From Pyricularia pennisetigena (taxonomy: Eukaryota; Ascomycota; Sordariomycetes; Magnaporthales; Pyriculariaceae): a stretch of DNA of 64,000 nt. Below the pieces are notes generated by a model. The model was not told the origin of the DNA and ran no database searches. It saw nothing but the letters and a program-made list of their open reading frames with translations. The number at the start of each line of letters is the position of its first letter. Positions within the stretch are counted from its first letter, which is position 1. The DNA is taken from positions 6,032,389-6,096,388 of the forward strand of contig NC_043742.1 of NCBI RefSeq assembly GCF_004337985.1, read 5' to 3'. Shown here piece by piece: positions 56,553 to 64,000 of the stretch. Both the position numbers and the translations under genes were made by a program.

Positions 56553-57696
56553 TCAACGCTGATATTCTCTCCATGAGCCCCCAAACAGATGTCTTACGAG
56601 TGCATCCTCGGGTATGGTTCCGTCATGGGTACTACCTGAATGTAGTTGCCCCATGCCGAACGCGTCAATCGGTAGAATAAGCGCGTCACGGAACAATTTC
56701 GGAGAAGCCAGGTATGAAATGTTCCTGAGATCCGTTAAGCTGTCGTCCGTCTGCTGCAGATATTCCCAGACCACGTCTGTCCATGCCCCGGGGCCAGTCG
56801 AGTTCAGGACCTCAATGTCGGACGGTTTCCATGTGGGGGTTTGGCCGTCAGGGTTGTACTTTCGCTTCAAATGTTCCCAAGACTCAATGATTCGGGAAAT
56901 CATCATCTGGAAGACGGGATGGCGAGGTGCGGCAGCAATGGTCCATTGACAGAATTGAATCGTATCGTGAATGTCGGCCCACCTGACTCCGTTACGCTGG
57001 TCGTATTCGATACCGACAACAAGCCGGGTTTGGTTGCGGAAGGCCTTCGGTACCCACTGATCAATCGGCTTCAATGCGACAGTGTCTGTGTCTGTGTAGA
57101 CACCACCTTCGACATAGAGAAGCAAGTATCGAAGTAGGTCGGATTTCATGCCAACGTTGGGCAAAGAGTTGAAGAGGGAAACAATAGTCTCGTTATTTCC
57201 AAAATAATGATTGACAAAGCCCTTTCCGCCGTCTTCGCCAACGAGAGTGCTGCAACAACTAGTCAGTTACAGTATAGATATCACCATAACTTGCTGACTG
57301 TACTTACTATCTGTAATCCTTGTTCATGGCCAACCAAGAGGCCGTCTGCTTCAAGGCGTCTGACTTTACCGGAGTATCATCGCCCCAGGCTTTGGGCAGC
57401 ATAACCTGCCATATATTCGGAGGAATAAGGTGGCCCGCGCGTGACTTGGCCGCGTATATATCATCCCAGGGACTGTGGTATCTCGGAGCTCCGAAGCCAT
57501 GCTGGACCAGTTGACCGGTCCGCTGCACGATTCTGGTGCCGTAAAGCCAAAATGTTGAAAGTGTCGTGAAGGCGAGGAGCGCAAGAACGTTCTTGCGGTT
57601 TCGAGGCCGTGAAATGTTTTTAGTGGCCTGCTCGAACAGCGTCGACATATGATATGGGTTGGCAATCCCCATCGATGGCTCTTTCCAAAAAGCCAT
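56553..57696 (-). CDS. OCH1-like glycosyltransferase (type II membrane protein)
   Basis: Predicted 361-aa Golgi glycosyltransferase of the DXD-containing sugar-transferase family that includes the alpha-1,6-mannosyltransferase OCH1. Two exons: 57696-57308 and 57249-56553 (58-bp intron), joined within a Tyr codon. A short cytosolic N-terminus with Arg/Lys precedes one membrane helix at about 36-53 (VLALLAFTTLSTFWLYG), giving type II topology. The luminal part has IPPNIWQVM, GMKSDLLRYLLLYVEGGVY and the metal- and nucleotide-sugar-binding DXD in YTDTDTVALKP, then WTIAAAPRHPVF. All are hallmark OCH1/HOC1-family blocks. Fungi carry several such paralogues, so exact linkage and acceptor are unknown. 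An 18-nt T run lies 59 bp upstream of the start. It is the only complete gene in the accessory half. Confidence 0.9.
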
Positions 57697-60600
57697 TTGA
57701 AAGGAAAGTAGAGAATGAACGTGTAGGCAAGATGGTGAAGGAAAGTGGTTATTCTTTTTTTTTTTTTTTTTTAGATACTAAAATGATCGGTTTCAGTCAG
57801 ATTTTTGAGTGGGAATGAATGACAGACCAAAAAGGAAATAAACGAGATTAAAAGCTATCGACCAATTCGGGAAAGAGAGGCATGTAAGAAATGACTGAAT
57901 AGAAAGATAAGCGACAAGCTTGGCAATGCTTTCTCGGTGGAGGGTGGTGAACCCTTATTTGTACAATCAAACAGCATGCCAAAGTGCCAGCTAAAGTATC
58001 AAAAGTTTAAACAAAATGATAAAACAGGAGAAAAAAAAAAAAAAAAAAAAAAACCCCTTGCCCCTAGCAAGGGGAGGGCATTTCGCACCAAGGCATCAGC
58101 TGGCTGAGTTTATTTTGCTGCTGCCCTTTTCATACTCTCAGCTCAGCGAGCAGCCCAATGGCAGGGATACGGCGACGGTACCCGCGCTCATCGGGTTGCA
58201 TGGATGATAATCATCTCCACTCACTTGGTGTGCTTTTGCCAAGGTTGCTCACTCAAATACTGTACAGGCAGAACCTGTTCGAAAATAACGCAACAATGCA
58301 GGAATTCCCGCCAAAGTCACCTTTCCAGCAACGTTATAAAAATCAAATAGAACACCTAGATCCTTGAAAACACGTCTATATATACAGAATCAAGTATAAA
58401 TATACATGATTAATCTTAGCTTTAGCTGCTTTGCAATGCAAAGTAGGTTTTATATCAGCTTTACTACCATTTTGCAACGTGATTACCGTTACAAAATTTG
58501 GATAAAATCAAAAGCCAGAACGCAAGCTATAAAGATTTATTTCGATTTTATCAAGGATAGTCTTTGTAACAGCATGCTCGTTTTCTTTACGTATCTGGAG
58601 CTGTCTGTTCAAAAGTTGAATTTGCGCTGTTGCGTTATATCTGGGCAGGTGCTAAAATTAAACCCGACACCAGCGGTCCAGGCCGTTGACCCCTTGACTC
58701 AAATCCCCCATATATCTCCATTAACCCGCACCGCACCGCTGGATCTAGAATGGAAAGCCACCACAAAGAAGCACGATTACATGTACGGGATAGAGCCAAG
58801 CTGGTGTATATAACCAACCAGCTAACCTGCTGAATCGGCGGCGGAGCAAACGGCGGCGGCAAGCTGAACATTATTTCCCTCGTCGTCCGCTAAGTTCTCA
58901 TTGCCTGCGACCCCCCCTTGCGTGCGCGCCCCCTCCATACCTCTTTTCAATAGGTCCTGTTCAACTGTCCAATGGAATAGAAAGCGTGAAACAGTTGGGG
59001 CTCAGGCACTTGAATGCGCAACAGGACAAGTCAAATTGCAAAATGACAAGTTTTTGTGGAAAATCTTGTGCTACCGCTCTTGGGGATTTTCTTTTTCTGG
59101 GTTTAATTCCAACATCGCCACGCCTGTTCCTCATACTTTATATGCGTTGTCCTTACTATACTATGGTGTCAGGCGAAAAATTCAACACCCCGGCACAGTG
59201 TTGAACCTTGCGTGATTGCGCAGCAATCCCTTCCTTGTTTTTGAGAATATTTCAAAAGCGCAACCCACAGGTACTTCGCAGCCTGATGGGAAATATTACT
59301 AAATCAAGCAAACACCCCAGCCCCGTGCGCTGCCCATAACGGTACTACAAGGGTCTTGATTTTTACCCCTACCACCGTAGTAGAACATGAGAAAAAAAAA
59401 AAAAAAAGACTAAACGATTCGCAGATGTGGCACTCGTTTGGGCTGCTCGCATGTCATGCTTTGCCGGTAAAGTATGCTATACTACCGCATCGTTTATCCG
59501 GCAATATTCTTCAGTATCTTAATGGACTACCGACACTTGTCTTCGGCAATACGCCCGCCGGGCGCTTGCATTTCCCTCCCAACTCTTTTTCCCCATCAAT
59601 GCGCCATTTCGTTCTAACGGACGGTGGTTGTCCGACAGGTAGTATACTAATACACCGCGGCCTGCGCCATCACCGGAGAATGCCGGTCGGGCAAGTCAAG
59701 CCAAATCAGCCCTTGATGAATCGTGTACCTGGTGGCTTGGGGCTGGAAAGGCGCTCTCAGGACGTCAAGCGAGGGCTTAGCAAGGAGTAAACGGTATCAG
59801 CGCCGCCCGTTGCTGAAAATGGGAGACTTGCTTCAACGCCGCGAATCTCAAGTTCGACGATATTACTCTCGCACTAATTTTATAAGGATGAACCAGCTAG
59901 ATGGTACTCAGGTGTGTGACCACTGGGGGAATCCTTGGTGTCGAGTCATTTTGGTCATTTTTTGGTCGACGTTCCTTATGCCTTATCGTTTGTCACTTAT
60001 GAAGATCCATCCACTTTTGTTTTCCTCTTTTGGAAGCAGTACTGCCAGAACCGGAGCCAGTTACTCCTACATCTACTTGTGGGCTTAGCTTTGCGGTCAG
60101 ACAGGGGGTCCGCAAAGCTAAGACCAGATGATTTCGGTAAATGTAGCCTGCAACACGCCCCAGTCCGCTGGCCGTACAAATAACACCTATGGATGCGGCA
60201 ACGGAATGCATCTCTTGTGTGCAATCATCTTATCATGCCTTTGGGTACACCTCACCAAGTCGTAACTTACTTACGTATACAACCGGTTGTGGGGGGTTTT
60301 ATGTGGCTTTAGCAATACAAGGCAAGTTACAGGTTTCGCTCCTCAGGATTCGAACCTAGGCGCAATTGATCGAATCCCAGTAGGTAATCCCCCCCCCCCC
60401 CGGCTCAGAACTGACGCACACTAACGTAAACGTGTAGCCTGAATGATTGGTAGATGCGCTATCTAGGCTAACGATCGTGGCAGCACTTTTATGGTGCTCT
60501 CAACCCTGACTAAACTTTTCCCGTCATTTGATGCCAAGATCTCTCCACTGCAACACCTTCGGTATCTTATTATACCCTTCAAGTGGAGTGTCGAACGAGT

Positions 60601-61891
60601 CGCCGGTAATGTGCTAGACTTGGACCAAAAACACTAAAGGTGATGTATCTTTCTTGCTGTAAATACTAATATTGGCATCAGAACATCTCGCATGCCGATA
60701 TTGAGGGTCGTAATTTCTCAGCATCTTATTATGGGCGACAGAGATGGTATTGAAGAGAAAAGTTTCAATGTACTGGGCTGACTAAATGTCAAATTGCTAT
60801 CGAATTTGGGTAGTACTGCCCTAATCCGACTGCGTCAGGGGCCTGGAATATTTTCTGACAGATGCAGTGCATCTGCCGTCGAGCCTGAACTTGCCGATCT
60901 GCTCGCTTGCATACCTCTCTTTGCAGAGTTACCAACTTTACCCAGCGCTCAAGTCTGTTTCATCAAACTTCCAAACCAGACCGAAAATACTCATCAGTCC
61001 CAGCAGCATGCTCATCATAGACCAGAAAGCTAGCAAACCTAACGAAACCAGGAAACCGAGCAGGATGCGGCAGCAGCCGAGTATCTGCGACGGCACGGTT
61101 AAAGGAAAGTGATAAGATAAAGAAAGGGTTCAGAGATGGTAAAGCTAACTACCTAGAATTACCCATTGGTAACTTATGCAGCAGTCTCACCCGCATCCTG
61201 TGTCTTGGTCTCCTCATTTTCATCCTCCCTTTTTTTTTCCGATGAGGGTATTTTGATACAGACCAGGCTCAGGCATGTGAGATGCAATAGCTGCCAGCCT
61301 ATTCCTCGTTTATATACAAACCCGCTTACCACGAATAGAAGGCCGCGATAATTTGCAAGGCCATGCTCGCGGAACAGGAGAACAGCTCATTGGCTGCAAG
61401 TTTATCAGAGTATGTCATTTCATAACCCTATACCTCCATAGTAAATGCGAGTGCTTAAGAACATGACAGGGTCCTTGATGCTCGCTCGCTCACCCTGAAG
61501 GTCAAGGTGGGATGCTCGGCCTCTGGCAACGGATGTTATCCACGAGCTGAAGAAATGAGGCTAATTAAGGGTGATTATTGCTGAAAGAAAATTGTTGCTT
61601 TGAGGAGCTGTTGTATCGGTGCAAAGGCGTTGCTCAACAACTAACTCTAGTCCTCGATGAAGATTAGAACTATCCTCGAGCACAGCTAGACACCGGACAG
61701 CATACTTAATACTTTAAAAAGGCACCCAAGCATTCATTCGAGCCAACCGTATCTTGGAATATTTGAAACAGACCAGCAGCTGTGATGTTGGCCAGGGGAC
61801 AAGTGATATGTTCCATGGTGCACAAGCAACTTGATCATCTTCTTGGTACATATACTAGCCCATTCGGAATAATCGATATCAAATGGTTACA
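57697..61891. other. 4.2-kb gene-poor region with repeat traces
   Basis: No supported protein gene. It holds the glycosyltransferase promoter with a T run (57755-57772), an A run at 58031-58053, an A run near 59391-59406, a C run near 60390-60402, a 13-bp perfect hairpin at 60084-60122 and a tRNA-like relic at about 60340-60480. Short frames (for example 58406-58813 and 59356-59790) lack recognisable domains. Confidence 0.5.
60084..60122. repeat. Perfect 13-bp inverted repeat (hairpin)
   Basis: Left arm CTTAGCTTTGCGG at 60084-60096, right arm CCGCAAAGCTAAG at 60110-60122, 13-nt spacer. There is no following T run typical of a terminator and no adjacent gene, so its role is unknown; a transposon remnant is one option. 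Confidence 0.8.
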
Positions 61892-61978
61892 GGCCCGGTG
61901 GCGTAATGGTAGCGCGTCTGACTACGATACACCAAATCAGCAATCAGGAGGCTGCAGGTTCGAGACCTGCCCGGGTCG
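61892..61978 (+). tRNA. tRNA-Arg (ACG) with about 15-nt intron
   Basis: Acceptor strands GGCCCGG and CCGGGTC pair with one G-U. D arm, T arm (GCAGG/CCTGC, perfect) and box B GGTTCGAGACC are all intact. The anticodon stem TCTGA/TCAGG closes a loop CT-ACG-A with an intron (TACACCAAATCAGCA) after position 37. The spliced length is 72 nt. A run of six T at 62000-62005 provides a Pol III terminator. The anticodon is read as inosine-CG, decoding CGU/CGC/CGA. Confidence 0.9.
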
Positions 61979-62745
61979 GATATCGATCAATTGATTTCGT
62001 TTTTTGTTTTTGTCTGGTAACATCCGAAACGTCTTTTTCCCCTTCTTATATCTGCCATCTCAACTAAACTTCCGACCTAGTCAGTGTTTTACGCGTGTCA
62101 CCGGGATGGTGTGGCAAAGTATATCTGTACATCGATGTGGACTTATATTGGTACTGTATACCAATGTATGCGCGTGTGAGCAGATGGGCCATCCGGTTGG
62201 TTTAAATGCTCTTTTCGTCTCATTAAATGCCTCACTTAGAGGTACAAATGTTTTGTCAACAGCTATTTCTGCAGCTCTAACTGGTGGGACAAGCATAACT
62301 TGACTGTGCACAAAAATCCACCTGCCGGTACAACCTCCTAATTTCAACATCGTGGTATCTCGGCAGTTTTTCCAAGCACTGCTTCGCGCCAACAGTTCTG
62401 ATAGAATGTCTTCTTAACATGTGCCTCATGGTACTGCTGGGACTTCGTTATTTGAAAGCCTAGCAGACCTGATATCAACCGTGGCCTGAGCTCACTGTCC
62501 GGAGCCAGCCTTTCTGCCGCCATGACATCAATTGATCCTTTTGAAGCCCAGCATTGCGCATAGGTTTCAATAGCCATGAGCATATTGAGGCCTGTTTACC
62601 GCATCTTCCCGATGGGCATGGCAAACTGTGATTATCATGAAACAAAATAATTGAGCCTTGTTCCATAAAATGGAATTGGCTAATACCCTTGAATCGACCC
62701 CGTTGATCTCTCGAATGATTCCAGAGTACATCGAATTACTGAAAA
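61979..62745. other. Intergenic; no firm gene
   Basis: After the tRNA terminator, minus-strand frames of about 80-100 codons exist at 62081-62392 and 62344-62583. Neither shows a known domain or clear splice partners, so I leave them uncalled. Confidence 0.4.
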
Positions 62746-64000
62746 TCAGTCAATACATATGACCATCTGAGGTTCTTGCGCAATATTATTAACCGGTATT
62801 TCAAGATCATGAGAGGCCGCCACCCCGGTTTCCACGGGGCCATGTACTTGCTGCCTCTTCGCAGGGGGTTGGTCCACTTGAGCGGGCGACCCCTCGGCAA
62901 CTTGGTTTTTTCTCGACTTCTTCTTTTGTTGTCTAGTGATGGCAGCTCGAGCCTTTTGCTTCGAGTTTTTGAAGGTCTGGTATAGAAGTACCGTGACACA
63001 ACATACAATCCTAGACAACCGAACGTCAGCGTCATGTCCACCTAAGCAAAGAAAGAGGCTCATGAGCGAGCATGGAATCAAAAGGCCATAACTTACTCGG
63101 AAGAGTCATCAGGCCAGATGGGCGATTTGGGTGTCCTATGGGGAACAGAGACAAGTCCGAACCACTGAAGAGCCCGGCATTCTTGACCATTGAGATTGCG
63201 TTGAAGGAACTTGAGCGAAAGCCTGATGAAAGCTTTCTTCATAACCTCTTGCTGCAGAGATTCCAACTCCTGCCTATGCGGCGCATTGACAGGGTCAGAT
63301 AAGAAATCTCTCAACTCCCGCATGAAGGCTGTATGATGCAAGCGACACAGCCCGAGCGACCGAACGACTTGCTCTTTAGTGGTCTTGGCGGCTATACTCA
63401 AGTTAGCTTTGAGAACTTTCAAGGGGAACCATGAGAGTACGTACTAAACGCGGGGATGAACTGAACGAGACTCTCAGGGTCATCGTCAGGGCCGTCTATT
63501 CGGCGAGGCATGCAGTTATCCGAATGTGCCTCAACGTCACCCTGGAATTCCACAGGCGGAATGTCTGATGGGAGCGTGTATTGATTCGCTCCAAGATCCT
63601 GGAATGCCTCGAGCTCTAAGTTGAGGTCCCAGTTTTGCAGTACGTCCGGACATGCTTGAGCGTCACGAACGAAGTCTGGTTCAGGTAATGAAAAGTCAAT
63701 TGCGAGATCTTTCTCAGTAAAATCGGCCCAGTCTGGCCAGATAAGCTCCGAGTCCCAAGACAGTTGGAAATCGTCATTCAGCGTAAAGCTGTGGGTACTA
63801 ACGTCTAATGGTCCTTGAGCTTGCGCGCCTTCGCAGGGTGGTGTTGGGAAAGTATGCTGCAGCTCAGGACGTTGCGTTTCAGCGCTCACAAGAGGTGATG
63901 CAGGTTCTTGAGAGACTGGCGGGGTTTGTGGTGGAGATTCCAGATTCACTTCTGGTTGAGGTTGTGACAAAGTGACTGGTGGAGGGCTGGGCAGAACCAA
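62746..64000 (-). CDS. Hypothetical protein, 3' part (continues beyond the window)
   Basis: I do not recognise this protein; its N-terminus lies beyond 64000. Visible exons: 64000-63445 (incomplete), 63391-63097 and 63010-62746, with donors GTACGT and GTAAGT and acceptors TAG; the joins keep frame. The first part is Pro/Gln/Glu-rich and then acidic with many Trp, Asp and Leu (WDSELIWPDWADF, QNWDLNLELEAFQDL), like an activation-domain-style or disordered region. The middle exon is helical and charged (LCRLHHTAFMRELRDFLSD). The last exon has a short hydrophobic stretch (IVCCVTVLLYQTF), then a basic Lys/Arg/Gln tract (RQQKKKSRKNQ). A transcription regulator is possible but unproven. An earlier acceptor at the last intron would add only two residues before a stop. 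Confidence 0.55.

Noticed and set aside
58406..58813. 135-codon plus-strand frame
   Set aside because: No recognisable family, AT-rich atypical codon use and no neighbouring exons; not supportable as a gene.
60279..60292. Palindrome ACAACCGGTTGT as a possible operator
   Set aside because: A single 12-bp palindrome without a nearby gene is not enough to claim a binding site.
62344..62583. 79-codon minus-strand frame (MLMAIETYAQCWAS...)
   Set aside because: Looks somewhat protein-like but has no identifiable domain, no clear splice partners and no link to the gene at 62746; left uncalled.
62999..63041. Alternative acceptor in the last intron of the right-edge gene
   Set aside because: Using the TAG before GTGGACATGACG gives a stop two codons later; the next TAG acceptor keeps a 110-codon frame open.
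1..64000. CRISPR array, prokaryotic operon or biosynthetic gene cluster
   Set aside because: No regularly spaced repeats, and the genes are spliced, independent eukaryotic housekeeping genes; no polyketide, peptide-synthetase or terpene enzyme is present.

Overview
The window is nuclear DNA of a filamentous ascomycete (Pezizomycotina, probably Sordariomycetes). The genes have short introns of about 55-165 bp, mostly GTAAGT-like donors and CAG/TAG acceptors. The coding sequence is GC-rich, intron-bearing tRNA genes are present, and there is a pogo/Fot1-type transposon that looks mutated by RIP (repeat-induced point mutation). The gene set is typically fungal: BUD4, HIS6, FAF1, POP3, SEC12 and a SIN1/AVO1 TORC2 subunit. 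I cannot name the genus.

Layout. About 0.8-51.4 kb is ordinary gene-dense core genome. In order it holds: an oligopeptide transporter (-), FAF1 ribosome-assembly factor (-), HIS6 (+), BUD4/anillin-like (-), an NDH-2/AIF-like FAD oxidoreductase (+), a serine-rich hypothetical protein (-), POP3 RNase P/MRP subunit (-), a 2571-aa USP9X/USP34-like deubiquitinase (+), a Ser/Pro-rich hypothetical protein (+), a PRCC-like protein (-), an LMBR1-domain membrane protein (+), an NFKBIL1/DnaJ-like protein (-), SEC12 (-), SIN1 (-) and an aldehyde dehydrogenase (+). I rebuilt exon structures by hand from splice signals. In each multi-exon model given with a total length, the exon lengths sum to a multiple of three. 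The intergenic DNA carries many long A or T runs and two assembly gaps (7747-7757, 34620-34710).

About 51.4-64 kb is gene-poor accessory DNA. It holds a complete but dead 1885-bp pogo-like element with 43-bp inverted repeats and a TA duplication, two intron-containing tRNA genes (Met-CAT and Arg-ACG), one OCH1-like glycosyltransferase gene (-), degenerate repeat traces and the 3' end of a hypothetical gene that runs off the right edge.

There is no biosynthetic cluster or operon; neighbours look functionally independent. The divergent pairs PRCC-like/LMBR1, POP3/USP and SIN1/ALDH may share promoter regions. I did not find a convincing undescribed system. The best leads are the RIP-killed transposon, in which an inferred catalytic Asp now reads Asn; a possible dual-start (mitochondrial/cytosolic) aldehyde dehydrogenase; the unresolved first exon of the FAD oxidoreductase; and a GC-AG intron in HIS6.
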